From contig JANEZZ010001900.1 in assembly GCA_026122225.1 (NCBI GenBank), forward strand, positions 1 to 64,000: DNA of 64,000 nt. The letters run 5' to 3'. The notes beneath the pieces were generated by a model that did not search any database, was not told the origin of the DNA, and was given only the letters and a program-made list of their open reading frames with translations. Below are positions 1-10,845 of this stretch, piece after piece; within the stretch, counting starts at the first letter, position 1; every line of letters begins with the position of its first letter. This DNA is from Heloderma charlesbogerti (lineage: Eukaryota; Chordata; Lepidosauria; Squamata; Helodermatidae). Made by a program: the position numbers and the translations under genes.

Positions 1-220
1 CTGCCATTTTGTGTAAAAATTGCAGTTTGTCCTTTTTCATAAATGCCCATGTGCACAAATGGTGGCCATAAAGTGGTCATTTATGCAAAAGTACAGACAT
101 AAATGGACCATTTACACCTGTAATCTTGCATTAATGGCTGCTTTACGACCACCATTTTTGCACATGGGCATTTACAAAAAAGGACAAACTGCTAATTTTT
201 AATGCAAAACGGTGGCTCGG
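1..220. repeat. Palindromic MITE, cut by the window start
   Basis: The left arm (about 1-108) and the reverse complement of the right arm (about 112-220) match closely over most of their length. Both contain GCAGTTTGTCCTTTTT, AAATGCCCATGTGCA and AATGGTGG in the same order. This makes an imperfect inverted repeat with almost no spacer. It looks like a fold-back MITE whose outer end may lie before base 1. No reading frame here is credible. Confidence 0.75.
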
Positions 221-1848
221 CGAGGGATCAGGTGGCTACACGCCACTTACCATGTGCCTGTGGACCACCCAGTGCCTCACTGCACATGGCCAGTGGGGCG
301 AGCAGCTGGTGGGGATCCAGCAAGTGGTGTACGACCCCGACTAGGGTGAGTTTGCCCATCCCTCATTTCAGCAGAGGCATCAAGAGCAGGGTCATACAGT
401 ATCTTTAAAAGGACGTGAATTGTTCCTATTTAAAAACAATAATGTTAATAAGAATTCACATGATAACATTTCTGCTTGTCTGCTGGGAGTATAAACAACT
501 CTGTCTTCTGGGAACATTTCCTTCTTCTTAATCTGTAAACTTGAAGCAAGAGTCCTCTTTTTATGTTCAGAGAGTTTTAACACTAATGTCTATTTCAATT
601 AGCCCCTTTTAACAATAGGACTTTTCTTACATAAAATACATCGGTCTTTATCTTGAGATAAATGAAAATATTCACACAAAAGGGTACAACAACTCACTGG
701 ATCAGGGGAAAAAACGTAGTGCAGTGATGTCAATATGTAATTACAACAAGTGCCATCTAATGAAATCCAACATTGAAAGTGGAAAGATCAAGGGCAGAAC
801 GCAGCTTTATCAATGTAAGCAAAGCAGAAGTAATGCACTTAGGGAGACAAAAGAACAGGGCTGCCAAGGAGACCTTGCTAAACACTGTGATTCAGACTGC
901 TGCAATTGTATGGGCAGGCATAATAGCAAAAGAATGGGAAGTGAGGGAGAAGAAATAATTGGTCAGCAGTTAGAGGGGATGAGACAGGAGCACAACAGTC
1001 CTGAAACAAATATAAAATCAACATTGACAGGAAGTGCTTAGAATGGAAAAGAAAGAAAGGAAAAAGGACAAGCTGATGACAGTAATCCATAACCTGCATG
1101 GTACCATGTGGGCACCGTGACAAAGATTGAAGCTGATAAACACTACGGAGAAAATGAAAGAAGAGAAATTAAATTTCCAAAGTATTGCCAAAAGACTGAA
1201 AAAAGCAATGGTGAATGACAGGCAATGACTTGATGAATGCGGAAGTGATAATTAAAATAGCACTTGGGGAATGTGTGATGGATAGACCAGCACGTGTATG
1301 ACATTTGGGAAAGGAGACAGGGTTAAAATGGCAATTTATCTGGCAATATTATATGGCAGTAAACATGGTTTAGTTCTTTATGTGCCTTGGTAATGTCATG
1401 CTGTCCAAGATCAGCTTGATTGTCGCTAGATATGGACTGGGGGATGGCAGAAATACATATCCAATCAGTTTTCTTATCCGGCATGATTTTCAAACTAATG
1501 GATTCTGGAAAGGTGAGGAATGAGGCCAGAACTCTCAATTCTTTCAGAAGCTGTCCCAGTGCTGTAGCTGAGTATATTTCTCATCCTGTCGAATACCTAC
1601 AAATTCCTTATCTCCCCTTATGCTGAAAACTGAAGTAGTGGGAGATTTATTTTTTTTTTACTTATGGCTAGACACTACAAGGAACAAAAGGTCTTAAATT
1701 CATTCCTCTGTGCCATTCTCCCATACACTCCTCATTCAATTGATTCAGAGTATGTCGGCTAAAATTATAATTCTCTCTCTTCATTATGATGATATGGTTC
1801 CTTCACATAAGTCTCTACTTGTTCCCTTTCACTCTCCGCATAATCTTC
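221..1848. other. Unannotated stretch, no gene seen
   Basis: Mixed AT-rich sequence. I see no reading frame with a recognisable domain, no exon pattern and no clear repeat. Segment 740-1250 is purine-rich on the plus strand and may be an old degraded repeat, but I cannot assign it. Confidence 0.4.
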
Positions 1849-2055
1849 AAGTCCCCAGACAGAGGGCTCCTAGCGCTACTGATCAGAAGGCACTGTGCAG
1901 CAATTACCCCTCCCTTTAATGGATTTTCTGCGGTAAGAAAAGAGATGGAAGAAGTGGTGAGTTACAAGTGGAAGATGTCATTGTCTGGACCACCCATACA
2001 ATTCTATGAATGAGGCAAGGCGATGGTGTGATAAAAGCCTCATCTGGAAGCACCC
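1849..2055. repeat. MITE family 'M2', TIR ending in a GCTTCCAGAYGAGGC-like motif
   Basis: The left end resembles TCCCCAGACAGAGGGCTCCT and the right end, reverse complemented, GTGCTTCCAGATGAGGCTTT. Internal blocks are shared with copies at 10495-10685 and 17330-17720: GGATTTTCTGCGGTAAGAAA, GATGGAAGAAGTGGT, and GGCACTGTGCAGCAATT. The end pairing and recurrence support a non-autonomous DNA element. Superfamily not determined. Confidence 0.6.
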
Positions 2056-2651
2056 CTAGTCTCAACCTGGAAAGTAAGGAGGAAATTCTCCTTGCTGAGT
2101 ATTTCTTCATGAAGAGTAGAACTTCTGAAAATGTTATTATTTTCTGGCAAGCACCTATATATTGTAGGCAAAGCAGACAGTAAGATTCACACATCACTGC
2201 AGGTGATAGTAGCAGAAAATAACCTTGTGATTCCATGGAAAACATATTACATGTGTGCCTGACTCTACTGTAGTCAAGTTTCCCTGTAATTTTATTTTGT
2301 GCTCCTTCACTCACTTGCTCATGTTTCCCAAACACTGGTTCAAGACAGAAACCTTTGATCCTGGCACCAGCACTGAACCAGCACCTTGGATAGCTCCTTT
2401 AGAGTTCTGACTGAAGCCCAGAACAGACTCACTGCCCAACTGACATCGGAGCCACCAGCATCCATTGGATCCTGGGTCTGTTGGCATTGAAATAAAGGTC
2501 ACTGTGCAGATCCCTGTGGTATGTCCTGCAGAGAAAAACAAGTTACTGATACGTTTTACAAGAGTTTTCAGGCTCCTTTAAGACATCCAGGCAGTTTCTG
2601 TGGTGTTAAAAATAAGTAATGAGGAACTGATCTTTTAAGTCTGGGCTCACG

Positions 2652-2779
2652 GATCTGTAGCCCTGCAGATGTTATTGGACTCCAGCTCCTATTATCTCTG
2701 CCCATTGTCCATGTTGGTTGGGGCTGATGGGAGATGGAATTCAACAACACCTGGAGGGCCACAGGTTTCCCACTCCTGT
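2652..2779. repeat. Fold-back MITE family 'N' (short palindrome)
   Basis: First of several copies of a roughly 130-150 bp palindromic element in this window (others at 16215, 31625, 37500, 41795, 49503, 55940). The arms carry complementary forms of CCAGATGTTTTGGACTAC, and the centre holds CCAGCCAACATGG / CCATGTTGGTTGG. The arms here are diverged. No coding capacity. Confidence 0.7.
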
Positions 2780-3846
2780 TTTGAGTAAAGTGCACAAGTC
2801 CATCTAACTTTAAAGATAATGTGGTTTACAGAGTGGCTTTTTAAAAAGTAAACATCTTGTCATAAGTACATTTTTAAAGGGATGAAAGTGGAGATAAATG
2901 GCTAATTTAGTAATTCTCTTGTATTTGTATTATAAAAGACCTCTCCCATGTGTATCTAAGGCAATTACCTCTAAACTGAAAATATGATTATACAGATAGA
3001 GAAGTCATTAAACTATCAGTTACCTGACATGTTGTCTCTTGGGGATATTTATACTTTAGTTCACACATCTGCTCAGGAAGTGATACAATTTACTCAGTCT
3101 CACAAATGTGGCTGAAAAGTACACATTCTACAACATGGGTTACTAAACTTTTAACTGAGGGTATTTCTTCCTCTTTTCTTCCCCCTACCCCAGTTTTGGA
3201 CTTTCTGAAGCTATCCTTTCAATGACATGGATTATGCTATTTCACCAGCCTGGCAACGAACTCTCATCAATAACTAGTCTACCATATGCCTAACGATGCA
3301 TAAAAGCTAGACAGCTGTTTGCTTTTCTTTTAAGGGAAAATTAGCTTCAGGGGTGTGATTTGGAGTAGAGAACTGGTGGGAGAAGGGTGCACTTAACCCT
3401 TTCTCTGCCTGTCGCTCCCCTACTCCAAATTGCTCTCCCAAAGCTGCTTTTGACCAGACATCTGTTTGCCTCTTTGGGAAATCCAGAGCCTACAGCTTAG
3501 TGGAATAGTGAAGAGCAGGTGGTCTGAGAAATACTTATGGATTAGGGCAGGGTTGAGGAAATGTTTTGTTGTTGTTGTCAAGGGTCACATTACCTTGGGG
3601 ATAATCTGTTGGGGCTTGCAGAGCCAAAAGAGGGCAGGTCACCCCTTTTTTCTCCCCTGCCCAACACTCTCTTCTCTCTCTCATTGTCCCTCTTCTTTTC
3701 CCCCACTCAGTGGGCTGCTTGCTAAAGTCTGAACTGATTGCTTGCAAAGGACCTTTGAAATTAATCACAAGGCCACATGAAACTAGGTCTTGTAGAAACT
3801 TACATCTACACACTGTACCCTATTGTTGGCAAGCTGCATTACTAAC
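2780..3846. other. Unannotated stretch, no gene seen
   Basis: AT-rich, without a recognisable repeat or coding region. A pyrimidine-rich piece lies at 3640-3715. Nothing further can be supported. Confidence 0.4.
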
Positions 3847-4377
3847 TGTCAGGGTGGACACTGAGCCCATAGAATCCCAGAGTAGTTCTGATTCGGAGGA
3901 AGAGCAGTCGCTCCTGGGAGAGGAGCGCGCCCCTTTTTCCTAGGGCCCGCAGCTGACAGAGATTCCTCCCACAAACATTCCTAGATTAGAAAGCAGTCCA
4001 GGGAGTGACCCAGCACAGATAGCAGACTGGTTGGATGCGCGGCGCAGATGCAGAGAGCGGCGCCAAATGGAGAGCGCGGAAAGGAGGCATAGCGCCCGGT
4101 TGGCGCTCAAAGAACGGTTGCGCCCAGAGGATCCAAGGGAAAAGGGGAGGGATTCTCCCTAGTCCTTATATTCAGGGGTCTGCCAGTAATTGCCTTTCAA
4201 ACAGGGACCAACTGTTTCCAACTTAGGGCATAGGGATGCTGCTGCTCAGATCTAGTTGCTACCTGTAGAGTTGTTAAGTTGTAAAAGAAGAATAAAGCTT
4301 TGAAAAGAATCCCTTTGTCCGTGTCTGGACTTGGCTACTAGATTAGACTGAGAGAGCCCTCCAAGGAGCCCTTGACA
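3847..4377 (+). mobile_element. Solo LTR, family 'TGTCAGG...TGACA'
   Basis: The 531-bp segment starts TGTCAGGGTGG and ends AGCCCTTGACA. It is flanked on both sides by CTAAC (3842-3846 and 4378-4382), a perfect 5-bp target duplication. An AATAAAG polyadenylation-type signal is at 4291. The 5' part reads as a broken coding tail: an acidic Ser/Glu run, then a basic stretch with an RHSARLALKERL motif ending near 4160. A second solo LTR at 60459-60998 has the same ends and a related coding remnant. The coding tail suggests the last ORF of the parent element ran into the 3' LTR. No internal gag-pol is present, so this is a solo LTR left by LTR-LTR recombination. Ty3/Gypsy versus ERV is not decided. 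Confidence 0.85.
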
Positions 4378-4406
4378 CTAACTTAAGTATAAGTTGTTGT
4401 TGTTGT

Positions 4407-6605
4407 TCAGTCGTTCAGTCGTGTCCGACTCTTTGTGACCCCATGGACCATAGCACGCCAGGCCTTCCTGTCCTGCGCACTCTCCCGGAGCGTGCTCAGG
4501 TTCATATTCATTGCATCAGTGATGCTATCTAGCCATCTCATCCTCTGCCGTCCCCTTCTCCTTTTGCCTTCAGTCTTTCCCAGCATCAGGGTCTTTTCCA
4601 GAGAGTTTTCTCTTCGCATTAGGTGGCCAAAATATTTGAGCTTCAGCTTCAGTATCTGTCCTTCCAATGAGCACTCAGGATTGATTTCCTTTAGGATGGA
4701 CTGATTTGACCTCCTTGCAGTCCAGGGGACTCGTAAGAGTCTTCTCCAGCACCACAGTTCAAAAGCATCAATTCTTCGGCGCTCAGCCTTCCTTATAGTC
4801 CAGCTCTCACAGCCATACATTACTACTGGGAAAACCATAGCTTTGATTAGACGGACCTTTGTTGGCAAGGTGATGTCTCTGCTTCTTACTATGCTTTCTA
4901 GGTTTGCCAGAGCTTTCCTCCCAAGGAGCAAGCATCTTTTAATTTCATGGCTACAGTCACTGTCTGCGGTGATCTTGGAGCCCAAGAAAGTAAAATCTGT
5001 CACTGCTTTCATTTCTTCCCCTTCTATATGCCAGGAAGTGATGGGGCCACATGCCATGATCTTCGTTTTTTTAATGTTGAGTTTCAAACCAGCTTTTGCA
5101 CTCTCCTCTTTCACCCTCAACAAGAGGCTCTTGAGATCCTCTTCACTTTCTGCCATTAGGGTGGTATCGTCTGCATATCGGAGGTTGTTGATAATTCTCC
5201 CAGCAATCTTAATTCCGACCTCTGATTCATCCAACCCGGCATTTCTCATGATGTACTCTGCATATAAGTTAAATAAGCAGGGTGACAATATGCAGCCTTG
5301 TCGTACTCCTTTCCCAATTTGGAACCAATTGGTTGTTCCATGTCCGGTTCTTACTGTTGCTTCTTGACCCTCGTACAGGTTTCTCAGGAGACAGGTAAGG
5401 TGGTCTGGTACTCCCATCACTTTAAGAATTTGCCACAGTTCGTTGTGATCCACACAATCAAAAGCTTTAGCGTAGTCAATGAAGCAGAAATAGACGTTTT
5501 TCTGGAATTCTCTTGCTTTCTCCATGATCCAGCGAATGTTGGCAATTTGATCTCTAGTTCCTCTGCCTCTTCGAAACCCAGCTTGTACTTCCGGTAGTTC
5601 TCGGTTCACATACTGCTGAAGCCTAGCTTGTAGGATTTTGAGCATCACCTTGCTGGCATGTGAAATGAGCGCAATTGTGCAGTAGTTTGAACACTCTTTG
5701 GCATTGCCCTTCTTTGGAATTGGAATGTAAACTGACCTTTTCCAGTCTTGCGGCCATTGCTGAGTGTTCCAAATTTGTTGGCATATTGAATGCAGCACTT
5801 TAACAGCATCATCTTTTAGGATTTTAAATAGCTCAGCTGGAATACTGTCATCTCCGCTAGCTTTGTTGTTACTAATGCTTCCTAAGGCCCACTTGACTTC
5901 ACTCTCGAGGATGTCCGGCTCAAGTTCAGTGACCGCACTATCATGGCTATCAGGGACATTCAGATCTTTCCTGTATAGTTCTTCTGTGTATTCTTTCCAC
6001 CTCTTCTTAATCTCATCTGCTTCTGTGAGGTCCCTGCCTTCTTTGTCCTTTATCATGCCCGTCTTTGCACAAAACGTTCCCTTGAGATCTCCAATTTTCT
6101 TGAAGAGATCTCTAGTCTTTCCCATTCTGTTGTTTTCCTCGATTTCCTTGCATTGTTCATTTAAGAAGGCCTTCTTGTCTCTCCTTGCTATTCTCTGGAA
6201 CTCTGCATTCAGTTGGATATATCTTCCCCTTTCTCCCTTGCTTTTCGCTTCCCTTCTTTCCTCAGCTATTTGTAAAGCCTCATCAGACAGCCACTTGGCT
6301 TTCTTGCATTTCTTTTTCTTTGGGATGGATTGAGTTGCTGCCTCCTGAACAATGTTACGGACCTCCGTCCATAGTTCCTCAGGCACCCTGTCTATCAGGT
6401 CTAATCCCTGAAATCTATTCCTCACCTCCACTGAATATTCATAAGGGATATGATTTAGGTCATACCTGCTTTTCGCTTCCCTTCTTTCCTCAGCTATTTG
6501 TAAAGCCTCATCAGACAACCACTTGCCATTTCCTTCTCCAGTGGACCACATTTTGTCAGAACTCTCTGCCATGACCTGTCCGTCTTGGGTGGCCCTGCAC
6601 GGCAT
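4407..6605 (-). CDS. BovB reverse transcriptase ORF without endonuclease domain (732 codons)
   Basis: An uninterrupted frame for the RT part of a BovB ORF2 protein, which in intact elements makes cDNA at the nicked target. Residues 1-26 derive from the 5' leader. Residues 27-45 are a misplaced copy of a segment (KWLSDEALQIAEERREAKS) that recurs near residue 104 in its proper place. The linker and RT domain follow: the finger/palm segment with FIDYAKAFDCVDH, GVRQGCILSPCLFNLYAEY, and the catalytic YADD box in LRYADDTTLMAESEED. The thumb region and the C-terminal GVTKSRTRLND end lie downstream. The N-terminal apurinic-like endonuclease (about 260 residues in the sister copy) is absent. The RT may be catalytically plausible, but the protein should not nick its own target. 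An open frame of this length implies a young copy. Expression is unknown. Confidence 0.9.
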   Translation of the reverse strand: MPCRATQDGQVMAESSDKMWSTGEGNGKWLSDEALQIAEERREAKSRYDLNHIPYEYSVEVRNRFQGLDLIDRVPEELWTEVRNIVQEAATQSIPKKKKCKKAKWLSDEALQIAEERREAKSKGERGRYIQLNAEFQRIARRDKKAFLNEQCKEIEENNRMGKTRDLFKKIGDLKGTFCAKTGMIKDKEGRDLTEADEIKKRWKEYTEELYRKDLNVPDSHDSAVTELEPDILESEVKWALGSISNNKASGDDSIPAELFKILKDDAVKVLHSICQQIWNTQQWPQDWKRSVYIPIPKKGNAKECSNYCTIALISHASKVMLKILQARLQQYVNRELPEVQAGFRRGRGTRDQIANIRWIMEKAREFQKNVYFCFIDYAKAFDCVDHNELWQILKVMGVPDHLTCLLRNLYEGQEATVRTGHGTTNWFQIGKGVRQGCILSPCLFNLYAEYIMRNAGLDESEVGIKIAGRIINNLRYADDTTLMAESEEDLKSLLLRVKEESAKAGLKLNIKKTKIMACGPITSWHIEGEEMKAVTDFTFLGSKITADSDCSHEIKRCLLLGRKALANLESIVRSRDITLPTKVRLIKAMVFPVVMYGCESWTIRKAERRRIDAFELWCWRRLLRVPWTARRSNQSILKEINPECSLEGQILKLKLKYFGHLMRRENSLEKTLMLGKTEGKRRRGRQRMRWLDSITDAMNMNLSTLRESAQDRKAWRAMVHGVTKSRTRLND
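6240..6526 (-). repeat. 59-bp direct duplication inside the deleted BovB
   Basis: The segment at about 6240-6298 recurs at 6468-6526 with very few differences. Both encode the same KWLSDEALQIAEERREAKS stretch. The second copy sits where the endonuclease region should be. Short matching bases at the joints (GGCAAG-like and AGCAGG-like) suggest template switching during reverse transcription. Confidence 0.85.
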
Positions 6606-6884
6606 AGCTTATGGCTTCACTGAGTTATGCAAGCCCCTTTGCCACAACAAGGCAGTGATCCATGAAGGGGTGACATAAAAAATACCAAGACGTTAATCAT
6701 AAATTCAAGGTCCTACCGAGATTAGCCTAAAAGTCCTTTATATTTGGAGGCAGTGATACCATTCTAATATCTTACAAAGCCTCAATAATGCTGTGAGTCA
6801 GATAAACTGCATGGCAACGCTGAAGAAGAACTGAATGAGATTCTCAACAATTCACTCTGTCTTAGATCAATGCATAGATATTTA

Positions 6885-7565
6885 TTTATTACTGTATTTA
6901 TATAGCTGTCCCATAACACTAGTTTTCTGGGTTTGTCACAAACAAGCATAACACTAAAATACAGTATAAAAAAAAAACCATTTCAACTGAATGACAATTA
7001 AAATAGATTTTAAGTTGAAAGGGCCAGACTAAGGGTTGTACACAATTGTGTCATTCTGCTGATGGAAGCAGCTCCGTCAGCAGAACTGGGAGGGGGCAGT
7101 CCCCCCCCCCGCAGCCCCATGTGTGCCTGCAACATCTGCTTCGGAGGTCTGTAAAAGCCTTCAGAGCAGATTTTCAGATGGCATGGAGGGCTGCAGGGGG
7201 AAAGAGAGAGAGAGAGAGAAAGTCCCATCACAGGGCTCATGGATGCCTGCTAGTGTGACACTGGATTTAATCCTGAAAGACAGAAATTATTTAAAAGGCC
7301 TGGGTGAATGAAAAGGTACTCAAGTGGTGCTAAAAGGATCATAAATATGGTGCCTATCTGGGAAGGCTTTTCCAAAACAGGGTGCCACCACCCAAAAGGC
7401 CCTCTCCCTACAGGTCCCCTACTTCACCTCATGTGGCAGGGGCATTTAATGCAGGGCCTCTGAAGAAGATTTTAAAGTACAGGTAGATGCATACCTATGG
7501 GGGAGGGTGGTCTTTCAGGTATTTTTGTCCTGAGCCATGTAGGGCTTTAAAGATTAGAAAGTGCA
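6885..7565 (-). mobile_element. Decayed L2-clade LINE fragment, minus strand, interrupted
   Basis: 7320-7565 read on the minus strand resembles the L2 C-terminal region, with a KALHGSGQKYLKD-like stretch followed by the glycine- and arginine-rich tail seen in the copies at 15660 and 20830. 6885-6935 (TATTTATTTATTACTG) resembles an L2 3' end in antisense. The intervening 7000-7310, with a (GA)n run at 7203-7221, is unrelated and may be a later insertion. No open frame survives. Confidence 0.6.
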
Positions 7566-8149
7566 CTTTATGGACATTCTAGAGAATACACACACAAACT
7601 CACACATTATACATCCAGAGATCTCCTAGGAAAGCAGTGGCATAAGGTTGTTTCACCGTGATCATAAACTGATAGCCAGATCATGGTGGTAACTTAAAAT
7701 ATTCTGGCCTTTTATTCTGCCCTTAGAGCCTTTTGTGATACAGGTCTGTTCTTCCCAATAATAATATTAGTATTATTAAACAGTGTCCCATGCAACAAAC
7801 ATTCTCTTTAGAACTTATTGGACACCAGATGTGGTTTACAAAAAGGGTGTGTGACATTCATTTGGCATTGAGGACATTCAGAGAGCTCATTAATTCCTAT
7901 GATATGGGATTTTCCAGCTGTGTCAAGTGTTTGTACATGTATCACCTTAATTTTATGAATATTGCAGATGCCAATAAAGACACATCTGACAGAATATGTT
8001 CCAGTGAAGTAGGACAATGGTGAAGGCCATGCAAAGTGGATATACAGAGTCGTTTTCATTATAAAAAGCCCATCCTTTGTAACACTGGATGTTCTTGCTG
8101 CATAAGACATATAGATTTGGTTTGCATGTTGTCAACAACCCATACTTAA
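7566..8149. other. Unannotated stretch, no gene seen
   Basis: AT-rich. No coding region or repeat recognised. Confidence 0.35.
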
Positions 8150-8490
8150 CAGATCATAGGTTGTTGACAATGTAGCAGGAATGAGCATGTATGCTGGTTT
8201 CCACATGCCTGCCCATTCCTGCTGCAATAAACTATTCAGGGATGCCCTGTCTTGGGGTTGTTTATTGTGACATCCGAACCCATAGTTCTGGATTGTTGAG
8301 GGATGAACAACCCAGAGTTTGAACTCATGGGTTCAAACTTCCCCTAACAACCCAGAATTCTGGCTTTAGATGTCATAATAAACAACCCAGGGATTGTTTA
8401 TTGTAGTAGGAGTGGGCAGGTGGGCAGGAACCAGCTCCTATGCATGCTCCCACTTGTTCATGGCTATCTATGGTTTAAAGAACCCATGGG
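8150..8490. repeat. Palindromic MITE (AACAACCCA-rich)
   Basis: The left half runs TAGCAGGAATGAGCATGTATG, then CTGCAATAAACTATTCAGGG and GGGTTGTTTATTGTGACATC. The same order appears in the reverse complement of the right half (about 8330-8480). The centre is around 8300-8330. The imperfect fold-back of about 340 bp fits a MITE. A relative with AACAACCCATGG blocks lies near 52070-52300. Confidence 0.7.
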
Positions 8491-8944
8491 TAGTTCTGAT
8501 GTATGAACCAGGTCATAAAACAGAAGGGAAGATAACAAGAATATATTTACTATGCCATTTGGATGGTGTACCTGACACCTTTGCTTAATTTGGACCTGAC
8601 TGGCCACTACACCAACTTAATAGAAAACAGGGAAACGTATAGATTTAAATAAATCAATAAACAACAGGAAAAGCTCTATTTGTCCTTCAGAAGACACTAC
8701 AGCATGAACCTTAGGGTCTAAGTCTTCATTTTTTGTAGGATCTGTAGGACTGAACCAGATTTTTTGCAGCCACTTCAGGACACTCTACTCACAATCCATT
8801 CTCTTCCAGGGTGAAGAGGCTGAATCTGAAGAGGGATGCAGTGAATTGCACATAGCACATATTTGCTGTGTGTATGCAATTGTACTTGAAGGAAGAAGAC
8901 TAAATTTAAAACACACACATAACCACTTTATTATATTTATTTTT
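8491..8944. other. Unannotated stretch, no gene seen
   Basis: No coding region or repeat recognised. Confidence 0.35.
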
Positions 8945-8962
8945 ATATATATATATATATAT

Positions 8963-8994
<32 letters not shown>
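8945..8994 (+). repeat. Compound microsatellite (TA)n(GATA)n(GA)n
   Basis: Three adjoining short tandem repeats run directly into one another: TA repeats, then GATA units, then GA repeats. Confidence 0.95.
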
Positions 8995-9244
8995 TTAATC
9001 TTCAGAAACTACTATCTATGGAAACCTGGACAACGCAAACCCTAATAATGCCACCTTGGAGATGCATGTGAAGGAGTATGTATGTGTAATATGGGCTTAT
9101 TCAAGCATTTTTTAAAAAAAGAATGACTAGATTTTTTACCTACCTATGACAGCATGTTATTTTGATTACAACTCATGATGCTGCCAAATTTCATAATTAG
9201 TCAGTTTGCTGGTTGAAACTCATCCATTCAAAATGCTCACCTCT

Positions 9245-9395
9245 GTAATGAATCTGGATTGGTGTTTTACAAATGTGCTATTTGTATTGGATGTATTTTA
9301 TTGCTTAAGCTACCTTGGGAGGGCTTCTGCCCTGAAATGTTGGCTTCTGTGGCCAAGAAATGTCATAAATAAAGAAATGAATAAATAAATTTTAA
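9245..9395 (+). mobile_element. LINE 3' tail, L2-like
   Basis: The sequence holds CTACCTTGGGAGGGCTTCT and ends CATAAATAAAGAAATGAATAAATAAAT. This is the style of the short-repeat 3' ends of the other L2 copies here. It is 5' truncated with no coding part. Confidence 0.5.
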
Positions 9396-10494
9396 GAACT
9401 GATTGTGAGCTTCAGAGCATACAGTATGTAGACTACATCTAAACAGCACCATTTTTGTGCATGTGCTGAGTTGGTTGGATTAACCATTTTCGTGCTTAAG
9501 GTAAAATGTGATCATGTCACTTTAACCACAACCAATCACATTGGAAGAAACATCCAGGTAGGTGTACACCCCCTTTTTCTGTTTTCTATGTCTCTTCCAT
9601 GATCAGTGACAGATGACTAGTGGACATTATATAGAAAGGCCACACAAAAAGAACCATAAAATGGGGTACATAACATGGCGACACATGATGTTTTGCTGCA
9701 CTATGTGTTTCCAAACAACAGCTCCCAAGATGCACATTGATATCATGCATGTGCAAAAACCTGTATACATGGAACAAGAGTTCATATTAAAGGAGAACTC
9801 TTGTCTGAGCTAACATGGGTGAATTTGTTATTTTCTGAGGAAATAACAAATTAATCTGTGGTAAGTTCAACCATCATTAATAACAACATGCAGAATTACG
9901 TTTGCCAATGTATTTTGTATAAATAATGCCACAGTCAATGAAAGATATTGTGATGGGTTAGCCTTAATTTCAGTGATATTTCAGAGGTCCCTTTTAGCCC
10001 AGTGCCTCTGATTTCAAAGAGATTCCTGAACCCTTTCAACTCTGTAATTTTTCACTCTGATAGTGCTTCTAGATGAGGCTTTTAGGACCATTGTTTTAAG
10101 GGTGAATTGAATGAATTGCATTCCATGATTATAACCAAAGATCAGAGGGCAGAAGGCTCTATAACTTGGAAACTGGCTTAATAGATTAATCTGACACTTG
10201 GTAGTGGAGGAGAGGTTGCTTATAGGATGGCCTGTGCCAATTTTGAGGTACAAAGGGTAAGAAATGGCTTATTTATATAAGTCTGATGTTTGATGGGTGA
10301 CCTCCAGCAGTTTGATGGGTATTGTTTATTGTCTTTCTTATAGACTTTACTCATTTTTACAGTGTCTTTTGGGGAATGCTTTGTTGTGTCAAGTCAGGGT
10401 AAAGTCTAGTACGTGATGTGTCCTAGCAAGTGATAGCAAAACATGTTAACCTAAAGGTTTTGTGCTGTGAATCGTGCAATGGCTTCATTTATGG
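9396..10494. other. Unannotated stretch, no gene seen
   Basis: AT-rich. A GTGCTTCTAGATGAGGCTTT motif at about 10066 matches the end of the M2 MITE family and probably marks an M2 fragment. Nothing else recognised. Confidence 0.4.
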
Positions 10495-10685
10495 AATTTT
10501 ACTGGGATCCAGTCAATGTCGTCCACAATTTATAGCCCTCCTGTTTTTTCCCACTACTTCTTTCATCTTTTTTCTTTTCAGAAAAAAAACAACCCTTAAG
10601 GAGGAAAAGATGGAATAATGCACGATGCCTCCTAGTTGATTGTGCTAGGAGCCCTCCATCTGGAACCACCCTAAAATTTCTGTAA
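10495..10685 (-). repeat. MITE family 'M2' copy, reversed
   Basis: On the minus strand it starts GGTTCCAGATGGAGGGCTCC and carries GGCATCGTGCATTATTCCAT and GAAAGAAGTAGTGGG, in the same order as 1849-2055. An internal CTTTTTTCTTTTCAG run is expanded. Confidence 0.6.
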
Positions 10686-10796
10686 GTTGAACTATCAGTG
10701 TGGGTGCTCTGAGGCAAGACCTGACAAAAGCCAGTTGAAAGCTGGTAACATTTGGGTGATATGTTTCAATGGGAGCTAAGATGGGCAAGAGAGTAC

Positions 10797-10845
10797 TAAT
10801 CTCTCTCTCTCTCTCTCCCTCTCTCCCCCTCTTCCCTCCCCCCAA
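10797..10845 (+). repeat. (CT)n and C-rich microsatellite
   Basis: CT repeats grade into CCCTC-rich sequence. Confidence 0.9.

Larger units (their letters stand above)
4393..6670 (-). mobile_element. BovB (RTE-clade) LINE, internally deleted copy
   Basis: On the minus strand the element begins CCCCTTCATGGATCACTGCC (ending at 6670) and finishes in a (CAA)n tail at 4393. These are the same ends as the full-length copy at 52664-55864. It keeps about 140 bp of 5' sequence, then lacks the whole endonuclease region. The reverse transcriptase and C-terminal regions are complete. It starts 15 bp past the end of a solo LTR. I found no convincing target duplication. Confidence 0.95.

Noticed and set aside
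1916..2335. 139-codon minus-strand frame
   Set aside because: Overlaps a MITE and has no domain.
4843..6333. Long frames opposite the BovB ORF (174 and 189 codons)
   Set aside because: Antisense shadows of the RT coding region; the same shadows occur opposite the copy at 52.7-55.9 kb.
4378..6680. Target duplication for the 4.4-kb BovB
   Set aside because: TGACA-like matches near both ends are not adjacent to the element borders, so no duplication is claimed.
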